Assembly: GCA_947631235.1 (NCBI GenBank)
Contig: CANRKO010000001.1
Coordinates: forward strand, 496,001-560,000
Direction: 5' to 3'
Source: an uncultured Clostridia bacterium
GTDB lineage: Bacteria > Bacillota > Clostridia > UBA1381
Length of the DNA stretch: 64,000 nucleotides
Each line of letters begins with the position of its first letter. Position 1 is the stretch's first letter. Positions 17,523 to 27,299 of the stretch are shown in pieces. Both the position numbers and the translations under genes were made by a program. The notes below the pieces were generated by a model, which was not told the DNA's origin, did not search any database, and saw only the letters and a program-made list of their open reading frames with translations.

Positions 17523-20500
17523 TCAGCTTGCCATTTCCTCGCTCACGTCGTCTATGTGCAGCGACAAAAGCTTTGAAACGCCCTTTTCCTGCATCGTTAC
17601 GCCGTAAAGAATGTTAGCCGCCTCCATTGTGCCGCGGCGGTGCGTTATCACTATAAACTGCGTGCGTTCGGTGTAGTTTTTGAGGTATGTTGCGAAACGC
17701 GACACATTTACGTCGTCGAGCGCCGCGTCTATCTCGTCGAGTATGCAGAACGGCGCGGGCTTTACCCTAAGTATCGCGAACAGCAGCGCGATAGCGATAA
17801 ACGACTTTTCGCCGCCGGAGTAGAGGTTCAAATTCTGTAAGCCCTTGCCGGGTAACTGTACCTCGATTTCTATACCGCTTTCAAGCATATCGTCCGGCTC
17901 GGACAGGTACAGTCTGCCGCGTCCGCCGCCGAACAGCTCGCGGAACACCTCGCCGAAGCTCTTGTTAATCTCCGCGAATTGCTTTTCAAAATGCTCGCGC
18001 ATAAGTTCCTCCATCGAGGTTATTATGCCCGTAAGGTCTGACTTCGATTTTTCCAGATCCGCCTTCTGCTCAGACAGGAATTTAAAGCGTTCCTCGACGG
18101 CTATGTATTCCTCTATGGAGTCCACGTTTACGCTGCCGAGGGCTTTGATTGCGTTTTTAAGTTCGTTAAGCCGTGCCGCCGCCGCTTTCTCGTTCTCCAC
18201 CTCGGTGCGGATTTCCTCCGCGTCCGACACGGTAAGCTCGTAGTTGTCCCAAAGGCGCGATATAATGCTGTCGTTGTCGGTTTCGAGTTTTTCTGCGCGG
18301 TTTTCGAGACGCGTAAGCTCCTGCTGCAAATTCAAAAGCTTGTCCGTCAAATCCTTGTTGCTGCTCTGTATTTCTTTCAGCGTGTCGGTTATGGACTGTC
18401 TGCGTTTTTCCGTTTCGGCTATGTCCGCACGTATTTCCTCCGACCTCGCTTTAAGCTCGTCCGAAAGGGCGTTCGCGTCGGCTATGGCTTTGTATAAATC
18501 GTCGTTCGATTTGTGTATGCGCGTAAGTTCGTCCTCGGCGGATTTTATCTGCGTCTCGGTTTCCTTTATCTCGTTTTCAGCCGCCTGCGCGGCGTTTTCT
18601 ATCACGTTTATATCCTTTTGCAGCGCACCCAGCGACATCATTTTTTCGGTCACGCTCTGCGCGTTTTCTTCGCTTTCGGCGTTTACGCGGTCGTACTCAT
18701 CGGTAAGCGTTTCCGTCTGCTCCTGCAGCGCGGCGGCTGCGTTTTCGAGCGACCGCACCTCGCCGAGCAGCGACGCTATGCCGTCGGACGACTCCTTTAA
18801 CCGTTCCTCTATGCTCAAAAGCTCCGTTTCGTAGCCCTGCTGCGTGCCGCCGCCCGCGTCGAGCGTTTCTTCGAGGTGAGCCTTGGTCGCCTCAAGGCGC
18901 AAAAGCTCGTCCTCGTACTCTCTCACCAGCGGCACGTAGGACGACATCTGATTGTCTATGCGCCTTATATCCTCCTCTTTACCGCTTTTTTCCTCGTTAA
19001 GAGCGCGTATATCGTTTGTGAGAGCGCGTATTTCGGCTGTGAGCGTCTTTATCTCCGACGCGCGCGATAAAAATCCGCTCTGCTTGTTGACGCTGCCGCC
19101 CGAGATTGAGCCGCCCGCGTTCAGTATATCGCCCTCCAAAGTTACGGTCTTGAATTTATAGCCGTACTCGCGGCTTAACGCTATGGCGTTATCAATGGCG
19201 TCAGCGACAACGACGCGTCCGAGAAGATTTTTCATAACGCCGTCGTATCGTCTGTCGTATTTTACGAGTTCGCTCGCGATACCAATTACGCCGCTGTGGT
19301 TCATAATTTCCTTTGCGTTGTCAAGTTCTCTGCCCTTTACCGAACTTATCGGGAGGAATGTGGCTCTGCCGCCGCCGGTGCGTCTTAGATATTCAATCGC
19401 CGCCTTCGCGTCCTCCTCATTCTCGACGACTATGTTCTGCATCGCTCCGCCGAGCGCGCTCTCTATCGCGGTTACGTACTTTTTATCCGTTTCGACAAGC
19501 CCCGACACCGTGCCGTATATCGCCGCACGCTTTAATGCGTCGGCTTTCAGTACGGCTTTTACGCTTTTCGCATAGCCGGCGTAGTCGTTTTCCATACCTT
19601 CAAGGATTTTCTTCTTTGAGGTTTTTGCCTGACAGTCCGCGTTTTTCCGCGACAGCTTTTCGTTTATCGCATCGTAATCACGCTTTAGCGTTTCCATATT
19701 GCGCGTGTGTTTTTCGACCGTCGAGCGCATTTTTTCCAGCTTTACGCTTTTTTCCGCAATATCCTTTTCGCAGTCCTCGATGCTCTTTTTTGTATCGGAC
19801 ACGTTTTCCTTAAAACTCTTTATTTCGTCCTCTATGACCTCGCGGCGTTCGATAAAGCTGCGGCGCAGCGTTTCCATGCCCTCTATCTGCGCCCTCTTTG
19901 CCGCCACGTCGTTAAGCTTTTCAACAGCTTCGGCGCGTTTGCTTTCTATCTCGGCTGTCAGCGAGTCCTTTTTCATGCTCAAATCGGTCTGAACGCTCTG
20001 AACGCTGTCAAACTCTTTGAGTATATCCTGCGCTTCGGCTTCCTTCGCCCGGATTTCGGCTTTGTATTTTTCGATATTTGCGGCGCGTTCCGCGTTCTTG
20101 TCTTTGAGCGCTTTTATATCGTCCTGCACCCTGCCTATCATGCGGCTGTTGTTTTTTATGTTGTTTTCGGCTATGGTAATCTCGTTTTTCGCAGCCATTT
20201 CCGAACTTTCGTTATCTCTTAAAAGCACGTTCTTTTCGGCTATCAAATCATCGGTTGCGCGGCTTTCGTCGTAGAGCGCGGTGATTTTCTTTTCCGTCTC
20301 GCTTTCCGCGCTGCGCTGTGCGTCCAGTTCCGCCTTTACGCCCTCATACAGTTCTTTGGTTTCCTCGGCGCGGCGGTTGTTGTTTTCAATCGTTATAAGG
20401 CTTAGATTTACGTCGAGACGCTTAAACTCGTCGTACAGTCCGAGATATTTACGCGCCTTTTCCGACTGCCTTTTTAGCGGAGCGCGCTGTGATTCGAGTT

Positions 20501-21089
20501 CAGCAGTTATGTCGCCTATTCGCACAAGGTTCTCGTCCACGCCGCGCAGCTTTCTTTCCGCGTCCTCGCGGCGGTACTTGTACTTTGACACGCCCGCCGC
20601 CTCCTCAAAAAGACTGCGCCTGTCCTCGGCTTTTGTGGAAAGTATCTGCGCGACGTTGCCCTGACCGATGATAGAATAACCGTCGCGTCCGAGACCCGTG
20701 TCCATAAAAAGCTCATGCACGTCTTTAAGGCGGCACGGAGCGCGGTTTATTTTGTACACGCTCTCGCCGCTGCGGAAAAGCTGACGCGTTACCACAACCT
20801 CGTCAAAATCTATGTCAAAAATACGCGAACTGTTGTCAAGCACAAGGCTGACCTCCGCGTAATTTACCCGGTTTCTGTCCTCTGTTCCGGCGAAAATAAC
20901 GTCCTGCATATTAGAACCTCTAAGCTGCTTGGCGCTCATTTCGCCTATTACCCAGCGTATCGCGTCGGAGATATTGCTCTTACCGCTGCCGTTGGGTCCT
21001 ACGACCGCTGTCGAACCGTCCGTAAAGTCAAGCACGGTTTTATCCGCAAACGATTTAAAACCCTGCAGTTCAAGTCTTTTTAACAGCAA
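17523..21089 (-). CDS. smc: Chromosome segregation ATPase SMC
   Basis: 1188 residues. Walker A is GPNGSGKSNISDAIRW (residues 31-46); the signature LYSGGEKSFIAIALLFA and Walker B with CILDEIDAALDD lie near the C-terminus. Two long coiled coils flank a hinge at about 500-660 that includes VSGLVETDKKYVTAIE. SMC forms the condensin-like complex with ScpA and ScpB that loads at parS. The start is a TTG at 21089 inside the end of the radical SAM gene (10-bp overlap); GAGAGGTGAG lies just upstream and the next residues LLKRLELQGFKSF are the canonical SMC beginning. Confidence 0.97.
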   Translation of the reverse strand: MLLKRLELQGFKSFADKTVLDFTDGSTAVVGPNGSGKSNISDAIRWVIGEMSAKQLRGSNMQDVIFAGTEDRNRVNYAEVSLVLDNSSRIFDIDFDEVVVTRQLFRSGESVYKINRAPCRLKDVHELFMDTGLGRDGYSIIGQGNVAQILSTKAEDRRSLFEEAAGVSKYKYRREDAERKLRGVDENLVRIGDITAELESQRAPLKRQSEKARKYLGLYDEFKRLDVNLSLITIENNNRRAEETKELYEGVKAELDAQRSAESETEKKITALYDESRATDDLIAEKNVLLRDNESSEMAAKNEITIAENNIKNNSRMIGRVQDDIKALKDKNAERAANIEKYKAEIRAKEAEAQDILKEFDSVQSVQTDLSMKKDSLTAEIESKRAEAVEKLNDVAAKRAQIEGMETLRRSFIERREVIEDEIKSFKENVSDTKKSIEDCEKDIAEKSVKLEKMRSTVEKHTRNMETLKRDYDAINEKLSRKNADCQAKTSKKKILEGMENDYAGYAKSVKAVLKADALKRAAIYGTVSGLVETDKKYVTAIESALGGAMQNIVVENEEDAKAAIEYLRRTGGGRATFLPISSVKGRELDNAKEIMNHSGVIGIASELVKYDRRYDGVMKNLLGRVVVADAIDNAIALSREYGYKFKTVTLEGDILNAGGSISGGSVNKQSGFLSRASEIKTLTAEIRALTNDIRALNEEKSGKEEDIRRIDNQMSSYVPLVREYEDELLRLEATKAHLEETLDAGGGTQQGYETELLSIEERLKESSDGIASLLGEVRSLENAAAALQEQTETLTDEYDRVNAESEENAQSVTEKMMSLGALQKDINVIENAAQAAENEIKETETQIKSAEDELTRIHKSNDDLYKAIADANALSDELKARSEEIRADIAETEKRRQSITDTLKEIQSSNKDLTDKLLNLQQELTRLENRAEKLETDNDSIISRLWDNYELTVSDAEEIRTEVENEKAAAARLNELKNAIKALGSVNVDSIEEYIAVEERFKFLSEQKADLEKSKSDLTGIITSMEELMREHFEKQFAEINKSFGEVFRELFGGGRGRLYLSEPDDMLESGIEIEVQLPGKGLQNLNLYSGGEKSFIAIALLFAILRVKPAPFCILDEIDAALDDVNVSRFATYLKNYTERTQFIVITHRRGTMEAANILYGVTMQEKGVSKLLSLHIDDVSEEMAS

Positions 21090-22081
21090 TCGTATCTCAC
21101 CTCTCTTTTTCTGAGTCTGTCGTCGGGAAGGATTTTTATGTCTCTGCCCGTTTCTTTCTTAATTCGTATTATATTTCGTCTTTTGTTACCCACCGCTTTT
21201 GACATTTCGCGCGGGTTTACGTATATTACGCCGTCTCTGCCGCCCATGGCGTCCATGATAAGACCGTAATATATTTCGTTTTCCACAAGTTCGCCGAACG
21301 CGCTGTGTACAGGCCCCGCGACGACGCTTTCGCCGTTCTCGCTTATTTCGTCCGTGGACTGCAGTCCGACGCGGATAACCGTTATATCAGCCGACTCGAA
21401 CTTCAAAACAAGCTCGGCGCAAAGCTGTGCCGCATCGTCGAGCGTTTCGGGCGTGTAGCTGCCGTCACGGTACATTTCTTCAAGTTTGGTGTCCTTTATC
21501 GTAAGCGTCGGGTATATGCGAACCATGTCGGGCTGTAACGCGATAATCGCGTCGGCGGTGCGCAGTGATTTTGTTTTACTGTCCCCCGGAAGTCCGGTCA
21601 TCATCTGCAACCCCAAAGCGAACGGGTATTTTCTGATTAACTTCACTGCGGCGGTCACGTCGGAGCTTTTGTGTCCTCTGTTTGACTTTAAAAGCACCTC
21701 GTCGTCCATCGACTGCACGCCGAGTTCTATCGTTGTTACGCCGTATTTTTGAAGGTTGTCCAGTATATCTTTGCTGATGTAGTCGGGGCGCGTCGAAAGG
21801 CGTATGCCGTCTGTGCGTCCGTCCTTAACATACTCGTACGCCGCGCTTAAAAGTTCCGTCTGTTCCTCAATCGGTATACCCGTAAAGCTGCCGCCGAAAA
21901 ATGCGGTTTCGATGTGCGCGTCCTTTTTCGGGAGCGTCGCGAGGTATTTTTCAATCGTTTCCCTTACGTCCGCCGGAGTGACGTTCTTTTGCGAGCCTGT
22001 AATGCGTTTCTGGTTGCAGAACACGCAGTCGTAGGGGCAGCCGCGGTGCGGTACGAATATCGGTATGTTATATGTTTTCAT
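21080..22081 (-). CDS. Radical SAM protein, Elp3-like family
   Basis: 333 residues. The CX3CX2C cluster motif is GCPYDCVFCNQ (residues 14-24), followed by FFGGSFTG, the glycine-rich SAM contact, and GVQSMDDEVL, typical of the Elp3-like/HemN-related group. In Clostridia a gene of this type commonly sits between rnc and smc, as here. No GNAT acetyltransferase domain is present, so it is not a full Elp3; the substrate (possibly a tRNA base) is not established from sequence. It overlaps the rnc stop by 4 bp and the smc start by 10 bp, so all three are tightly coupled. Confidence 0.88.
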   Translation of the reverse strand: MKTYNIPIFVPHRGCPYDCVFCNQKRITGSQKNVTPADVRETIEKYLATLPKKDAHIETAFFGGSFTGIPIEEQTELLSAAYEYVKDGRTDGIRLSTRPDYISKDILDNLQKYGVTTIELGVQSMDDEVLLKSNRGHKSSDVTAAVKLIRKYPFALGLQMMTGLPGDSKTKSLRTADAIIALQPDMVRIYPTLTIKDTKLEEMYRDGSYTPETLDDAAQLCAELVLKFESADITVIRVGLQSTDEISENGESVVAGPVHSAFGELVENEIYYGLIMDAMGGRDGVIYVNPREMSKAVGNKRRNIIRIKKETGRDIKILPDDRLRKREVRYDCC

Positions 22082-22755
22082 GCTTTTTTGCCGAGGGAAA
22101 CGTAGAGCTTGTGCGCCGCGTCCTGCTCCGCCTCTTTTTTGCTGTGACCCTTACCTCTTTCACGCGGCAGACCGTTTACGAGAACCTCAACATCAAACGT
22201 CTTGTCGTGATCCATGCCGTTCTCGGCTATTGTGCGGTATGTCACCTTACCTACTCCGTCCTTCTGGAACACTTCCTGGAGCATGGTCTTATAGTCATTA
22301 CTTCTGTGACCTGCGGCTGCGTCCTCGATTGAGTCGCGCATAAGATCGATTACCCATTTCCTCGCCGTTTCCATACCGCCGTCGAGATATATGGCCGCGA
22401 TCAACGCCTCAAACGCGTCGGAAACAATCGAGTGGCGTTGTCTGCCGCCCGTCATTTCCTCGCCCCTGCCGAGATAAATAAGCTCGCTTAAATTTATCTG
22501 TTTAGATATTTCGTAAAGCGACTGTTCGCACACAAGCGATGCGCGGTATTTTGAAAGCTTGCCCTCGTTTACGCCTTTAAGGCGTTTAAACAGGTAATCG
22601 CTCACAATAACGCCGAGTACCGAGTCGCCGAGAAATTCAAGGCGTTCGTTGCTTTCCGTTCTCGTTTCGTTTGCGTACGAGCTGTGCGTAAGCGCCGTTT
22701 TAAGCAGTTTCGCGTTTTTAAATTTGTAGCCGATTTTAGTCTCAATCTCTTTCAT
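22078..22755 (-). CDS. rnc: Ribonuclease III
   Basis: 225 residues. The catalytic signature NERLEFLGDSVLGV is near residue 37, with downstream acidic ligands, and a double-stranded RNA-binding domain covers about 155-225. It processes rRNA precursors and structured RNAs. ATG 22755 is chosen over an in-frame TTG at 22779: GTGAGG lies 6 bases before the ATG, and the TTG would fall in the upstream terminator's T-run. Confidence 0.96.
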   Translation of the reverse strand: MKEIETKIGYKFKNAKLLKTALTHSSYANETRTESNERLEFLGDSVLGVIVSDYLFKRLKGVNEGKLSKYRASLVCEQSLYEISKQINLSELIYLGRGEEMTGGRQRHSIVSDAFEALIAAIYLDGGMETARKWVIDLMRDSIEDAAAGHRSNDYKTMLQEVFQKDGVGKVTYRTIAENGMDHDKTFDVEVLVNGLPRERGKGHSKKEAEQDAAHKLYVSLGKKA

Positions 22756-22769
22756 AGTCAACCTCACCG

Positions 22770-22802
22770 AAAAAAGCAAGGAGCGGGAGCGCGCACGCTC
22801 CC
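22770..22802 (-). terminator. Terminator after fabF
   Basis: On the minus strand the stem GGGAGCG/CGCTCCC with a 4-base loop is followed by a short spacer and six T. It separates the fab operon from rnc-radical SAM-smc-ftsY; the T-run ends only 15 bp before the rnc ATG. Confidence 0.75.
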
Positions 22803-22821
22803 TACTCCCATATACATTGGT

Positions 22822-24060
22822 TTAACCTTCGTACTTCTTCAATACAACCGACGCGTTGTGACCGCCGAAACCGAGAGAATTGGACATCGCGGCCTTAACC
22901 TCCTGCTCTCTGCCCTTATTCGGCACAATGTCGAGGTCGCAGTCGGGGTCGGGTGTTTCGTAATTTATTGTGGCGGGAATGTAGCCGTCCTTTATCGCGA
23001 GCGCGCATACTATCGTTTCAACGCCGCCCGCAGCGCCCAAAAGGTGACCCGTCATGGACTTTGTGGAACTTACGGCAACGCTCTTCGCCGCGTCGCCGAA
23101 CACCTTCTTTATCGCGTCCGTTTCAAAGTGGTCGTTGTACTTCGTGGACGTACCGTGCGCGTTGATGTAAGTTATATCCCCGGGCGTAAGTCCGGCATCC
23201 TTTATTGCAAGCTCCATAGCCTTCGCGCCGCCTTCGCCGCCCGGTACGGGGCTGGTGATGTGGTAAGCGTCGTCGGTCGCGCCGTAACCCGCGAGTTCGG
23301 CGTATATCTTCGCGCCGCGCTTTTTGGCGTGTTCAAGTTCTTCAAGCACAACAAAGCCCGCGCCCTCGCTGAGTACAAAGCCGTCTCTGTCAGCGTCAAA
23401 CGGTCTCGACGCGTGAGCGGGGTCGTCGTTACGCGTCGACATGGCTTTCATGTTGCAGAAACCCGCGAACGCGAGACGCGTACAAGCCGCCTCGCAGCCG
23501 CCCGCGATTATAACGTCGTTCGCGCCGTACTGTATGTGGCGGAACGCGTCGCCTATCGCGTTCGTACCCGACGCGCAGGCGGTTACTATGTTTTCGTTAA
23601 TACCCTTCGCACCGAATTTAATCGCAATCTGCGCCGGAGCGATATTGCCTATCATCATCGGGATAAAGAACGGACTGATGCGTCCGGGGCCTTTTTCGGC
23701 AAGGTTTGTGTGCTGTTCTTCGAGAGTGCTTATGCCGCCTATGCCGCTGCCCGTGATAACGCCGACGCGCCACGCGTCCTCTTTCTCCATGTCAAGCCCG
23801 CTGTCCCTGACCGCCTCGCTTGCCGCGACCATCGCAAACTGCGTAAAACGATCCATTTTACGCGCTTCCTTTTTTTCGATAAACTCGGTGGGGTCGAAAT
23901 TCTTGACCTCGCCCGCTATCTGTGTTTTAAGGTCGGACACGTCGAACATGGTAACGGTGTCTATACCGTTTCTGCCCTCTCTGATGCCTTCCCAGAAGGA
24001 TTTTACATCATTACCGATAGGCGTTACCGCGCCCAGACCGGTTATAACTACTCTTCTCAT
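22822..24060 (-). CDS. fabF: Beta-ketoacyl-ACP synthase II
   Basis: 412 residues. Condenses malonyl-ACP with growing acyl-ACP. The active-site Cys is in [14 protein letters not shown] (about residue 165), and the two His are in [11 protein letters not shown] and [13 protein letters not shown]. The start [18 protein letters not shown] is typical. It is the last gene of the fab operon and is followed by a terminator. Confidence 0.97.
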   Translation of the reverse strand: MRRVVITGLGAVTPIGNDVKSFWEGIREGRNGIDTVTMFDVSDLKTQIAGEVKNFDPTEFIEKKEARKMDRFTQFAMVAASEAVRDSGLDMEKEDAWRVGVITGSGIGGISTLEEQHTNLAEKGPGRISPFFIPMMIGNIAPAQIAIKFGAKGINENIVTACASGTNAIGDAFRHIQYGANDVIIAGGCEAACTRLAFAGFCNMKAMSTRNDDPAHASRPFDADRDGFVLSEGAGFVVLEELEHAKKRGAKIYAELAGYGATDDAYHITSPVPGGEGGAKAMELAIKDAGLTPGDITYINAHGTSTKYNDHFETDAIKKVFGDAAKSVAVSSTKSMTGHLLGAAGGVETIVCALAIKDGYIPATINYETPDPDCDLDIVPNKGREQEVKAAMSNSLGFGGHNASVVLKKYEG

Positions 24061-24157
24061 AATTGCCTCCAGTATATATAAAAACTATGTTTTTTCTTCC
24101 TTTGACAAAAGCCGTGTATCCCCGCGCCCGAAGGCGCGGAGACATGCGCCTTTATAA

Positions 24158-24388
24158 TTACGAATGGCTCTTGATATACTCAACAGCGTCGCCTACGGTG
24201 CTGATTTTTTCAGCCTCCTCATCCGGTATCTCAATGTCAAATGCCGTTTCAAGACCCATGATGAGTTCAACAACGTCAAGAGAATCCGCGCCCAAATCGT
24301 CTACGAACGATGACTCCATTGTAACCTCGTTCTCTTCAACGCTGAGCTGGTCTACAATGACCGCCTTTACCTTTTCAAAATCCTCCAT
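24158..24388 (-). CDS. acpP: Acyl carrier protein
   Basis: 76 residues, very acidic. The phosphopantetheine site is Ser36 in [10 protein letters not shown]. It carries the growing acyl chain for the neighbouring Fab enzymes. A strong purine-rich ribosome site (AAAGGGGG) lies before the ATG, fitting high expression. A 97-bp gap separates it from fabF; that gap holds a GC hairpin (CCGCGCC/GGCGCGG, 24122-24139) without a following T-run. Confidence 0.97.
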   Translation of the reverse strand: MEDFEKVKAVIVDQLSVEENEVTMESSFVDDLGADSLDVVELIMGLETAFDIEIPDEEAEKISTVGDAVEYIKSHS

Positions 24389-24474
24389 TGATTTACTGCA
24401 CCCCCTTTCGGTGAAATATTATTGGTTTTCTTTTTATATGTGTAAGGCTTTTTGAGCCGTACATCCGTATTGTA

Positions 24475-25215
24475 TTACATTACGAGTCCGCCGTCAACAT
24501 TTATTACCTGACCCGTCACGTACGACGACATATCCGACGCGAGGAAAGCCACAACGTCTGCTATCTGCTCCGTCTCACCGAATTTCGCGAGCGGGATCGC
24601 GTCGAGGTATTTCTGCTTAACGTCGTCCGCGAGAACATCGGTCATCGCGCTCCTTATAAATCCGGGCGCAACGGCGTTGCAGCGTATGCCGCGTGAGGAA
24701 AGTTCCTTCGCGGTCGTTTTCGTAAGACCGATAAGTCCGGCTTTTGACGCGACGTAGTTCGCCTGTCCGGGGTTGCCCATAACGCCGACTATCGACGCTA
24801 TGTTTACAATCACGCCGCTCCTTTGTTTCATCATCGGTCTCGCGACTGCCTTAATGCAGTTGAACGCGCCTTTAAGATTTATGTCGAGCACGAGATCCCA
24901 GTCCTCCTCGGACATTCTTATCATCAGACCGTCGCGCGTGATACCGGCGTTGTTTACGAATATGTCTATTTTGCCGAATTTGTCGAGCGTGCCTTTTATG
25001 AGCGCGTCAACGTCGTCCTTATTTCTCACGTCGCCCTTTATCACTATGCTGTCAACGCCGAGAGCCTTGATTTCCTCGCACGTGTCGTCCGCGTAGTCCG
25101 ACTGCGGTATATCGTTTATTACGATGTTCGCGCCGTATGACGCAAGCTTTAACGCTATCGCCTTGCCTATGCCGCGTCCCGAGCCTGTTATTATCGCCGT
25201 CTTTCCCTTTAACAT
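24475..25215 (-). CDS. fabG: 3-oxoacyl-ACP reductase
   Basis: 246 residues, short-chain dehydrogenase. The NADPH-binding loop is TGSGRGIGKAIA (residues 9-20), NNAG near 88, and the catalytic Ser...YxxxK is in NYVASKAG. Reduces 3-ketoacyl-ACP in fatty-acid elongation. The ATG at 25215 starts MLKGKTAIITG; AAGGAGG 7 bases upstream supports it over the 27-residue longer frame, which would overlap fabD. Confidence 0.96.
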   Translation of the reverse strand: MLKGKTAIITGSGRGIGKAIALKLASYGANIVINDIPQSDYADDTCEEIKALGVDSIVIKGDVRNKDDVDALIKGTLDKFGKIDIFVNNAGITRDGLMIRMSEEDWDLVLDINLKGAFNCIKAVARPMMKQRSGVIVNIASIVGVMGNPGQANYVASKAGLIGLTKTTAKELSSRGIRCNAVAPGFIRSAMTDVLADDVKQKYLDAIPLAKFGETEQIADVVAFLASDMSSYVTGQVINVDGGLVM

Positions 25216-25228
25216 TTCCTTATCCTCC

Positions 25229-26164
25229 TTACGCGCTAAGTCCCGCGAGAGTTTTTTCGAGCGACGCCATGTCCTCGACGTTATACACTCCCGCATCCTT
25301 TGTAATCTTCTTTATAAAACCGCTTAAAGCCTTGCCCGGTCCGACCTCGACGAATGTGTCAACGCCGTCCGAAATCATTCTGCGTATCGAGTCCTCCCAC
25401 CTTACGGAGTTCGATACCTGCTCTATAAGCAGCGGCTTAATGTCGTCCTTCGAGGGTACGTAGTCGGCTGTGACGTTTGTTATCACGGGTATGTTCATGT
25501 CCTTTACCTCTACGTTTTCAAGCTCATTCGCAAGTTTTTCACCCGCGCCTGTGAGCATCGAGCAGTGGAACGGCGCGCTTACGTCAAGCTTTAACGCTCT
25601 TTTCGCACCCTTCGCCTTTGCAAGCTCGCAGCACTTTTCAACGGCGGCAACCTCTCCCGACACGACTATCTGACCGGGGCAGTTGAAGTTTGCCGGCGAG
25701 CATACGCCTATCTTCGACGCCTCCTCGCAGCAGTTTATGACCTCCTGTGTGTCAAGCGCGATTATAGCAGCCATTGCGCCCACGCCTACGGGTACTTCCT
25801 CCTGCATATACTTGCCGCGCTTTTTTACAAGACGCACGCCGTCGGCGTAGTTCATTGAACCCGACGCTATGTGCGCCGTGTATTCGCCGAGACTCAGTCC
25901 TGCGACCACGTCGGGCTTTATGCCCTTTTCTTCAAGCACTCGCAGCGCGGCGACGCTCATCGTCACGATAGTGGGCTGCGTGTTTTCCGTTATCATCAGC
26001 GTTTCCTTGTCGCCGTTCCATATCATGTCCTTTATGTCGAAACCGAGAGCCTCGCTCGCCTCGTCGAACGCCTTGTCCGCGACGGGGAAGTTTTCCGCAA
26101 GTTCCCTGCCCATTCCGACAGCCTGCGCTCCCTGTCCGGCAAATACAAATGCTAATTTACCCAT
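25229..26164 (-). CDS. fabD: Malonyl-CoA:ACP transacylase
   Basis: 311 residues. The start AFVFAGQGAQAVGMGREL is diagnostic and the nucleophile Ser is in GLSLGEYTAH (about residue 91), with the catalytic His in SAPFHCSM. Loads malonyl groups onto ACP. It lies 12 bp after fabK and 13 bp before fabG in the operon. Confidence 0.96.
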   Translation of the reverse strand: MGKLAFVFAGQGAQAVGMGRELAENFPVADKAFDEASEALGFDIKDMIWNGDKETLMITENTQPTIVTMSVAALRVLEEKGIKPDVVAGLSLGEYTAHIASGSMNYADGVRLVKKRGKYMQEEVPVGVGAMAAIIALDTQEVINCCEEASKIGVCSPANFNCPGQIVVSGEVAAVEKCCELAKAKGAKRALKLDVSAPFHCSMLTGAGEKLANELENVEVKDMNIPVITNVTADYVPSKDDIKPLLIEQVSNSVRWEDSIRRMISDGVDTFVEVGPGKALSGFIKKITKDAGVYNVEDMASLEKTLAGLSA

Positions 26165-26176
26165 TGTTTTCTTCTC

Positions 26177-27118
26177 CTATTTTAATTGGTTTGAAATATT
26201 GTCCAGTATTTCGTCTGTGCCGTCAAAGTAGCTCCTTATTATGTCCGCCGCCGGTTCGATTTTCGTTACCATAGCCGCCGACTGTCCCGCCATGAGCGAA
26301 CCTGTCTGAACGTCGCCCTCCTGAAACGCGCGTCTTAAACCGCCCACGCCGAGCTGCTCGATTTCCTCAAACGACGCGCCCGACTTTTCAAGTCTGTCGT
26401 ACTCACGCGTAAGCTTGTTTTTAAGCGCTCTTACGGGCGCGCCGGTCGTTCTGCCGGTAACTACCGCGTCGCGGTCTTTAGCCTTTATTACGGCTTGCTT
26501 GTAGTTGTCGTGAGCGATACATTCCTCCGCGCAGATAAAGCGTGTGCCTACCTGTATGCCGTCCGCGCCGAGAGCGAACGCCGCGACGGCGCCGCGCTTG
26601 TCGGCTATGCCGCCCGCCGCTACGACGGGGATTTCAACCGCGTCGGCGACCTGCGGCACGAGTACCATTGTAGTAAGCTCGCCTATATGTCCGCCCGCCT
26701 CAGTGCCTTCGGCTATTACCGCGTCAGCGCCGTCCTTTTCCATTTTCTTCGCCATGGCAACGCTCGCGATTACGGGCATAATCTTTATACCCGCCGCCTT
26801 GAGGTCAGCCATGTACTTTCCGGGATTGCCCGCGCCCGTTATAACAACGTCGGGCTTTTCCTCGATTACCACGTTCATTACCTCGTCGGCGAACGGTGAC
26901 ATGAGCATCACGTTTACGCCGAAAGGCTTGTCGGTAAGAGTGCGCGCCTTTTTGATCTGTTCGCGCACAACGTCCGCGGGCGCGCCGCCGGCGGCTATTA
27001 TTCCGATACCGCCGCCGTTCGATACAGCCGCGGCAAGCTCGGCTGTGGCGACCCATGCCATGCCACCCTGTATTATCGGGTATTCTATTCCGAGCAGGTC
27101 TGTTAATCTTGTTTTCAT
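26177..27118 (-). CDS. fabK: Enoyl-ACP reductase II (FMN-dependent)
   Basis: 313 residues, nitronate-monooxygenase-like TIM barrel. The start is TRLTDLLGIEYPIIQGGMAW; IAEGTEAGGHIG and PVVAAGGI...GAD are FMN/phosphate loops. Family members of this length in a fab operon reduce enoyl-ACP and replace FabI. No fabI was seen in the window. The palindromic repeat array separates it from fabH upstream. Confidence 0.94.
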   Translation of the reverse strand: MKTRLTDLLGIEYPIIQGGMAWVATAELAAAVSNGGGIGIIAAGGAPADVVREQIKKARTLTDKPFGVNVMLMSPFADEVMNVVIEEKPDVVITGAGNPGKYMADLKAAGIKIMPVIASVAMAKKMEKDGADAVIAEGTEAGGHIGELTTMVLVPQVADAVEIPVVAAGGIADKRGAVAAFALGADGIQVGTRFICAEECIAHDNYKQAVIKAKDRDAVVTGRTTGAPVRALKNKLTREYDRLEKSGASFEEIEQLGVGGLRRAFQEGDVQTGSLMAGQSAAMVTKIEPAADIIRSYFDGTDEILDNISNQLK

Positions 27119-27147
27119 GTTTATTCTCCCTTCGTTATGATTATTGA

Positions 27148-27298
27148 ACAGGCGACCGCATGGGTCGCCCCTACGGAGTTGTTTTTTTCACGGGCGGCCG
27201 ATGACCGCCCCTACGATGTTTTTGTTTTATGCGGGCGAACACGGTTCGCCCCTACGGAATTATTTTTTCCACGGTCGGATAATATCCGCCCCTACGAT
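27148..27298. repeat. Array of four related palindromic units
   Basis: Four successive hairpin units between fabH and fabK, each shaped like (G)GGCGACCG...GGTCGCCCCTACG with its own loop and partly changed arms: GGCGACC/GGTCGCC, GGGCGG/CCGCCC, GGGCGAAC/GTTCGCCC, and a decayed GGTCGGATA/TATCCGCC. Each ends in CCCCTACG and is joined by T-rich linkers. The same core occurs at 45580 and 54742. Confidence 0.8.
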
Positions 27299-27299
27299 G

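Noticed and set aside
22684-24081. A 465-residue open frame on the plus strand opposite fabF
   Set aside because: It is the antisense shadow of fabF, with Arg/Val-rich nonsense composition and no ribosome site. Other long frames opposite gltB, pflB, smc and ispF were dropped for the same reason.
24122-24139. A terminator between acpP and fabF
   Set aside because: The hairpin CCGCGCC/GGCGCGG has no T-run on the minus strand, so it is more likely a processing or stability element, or chance.
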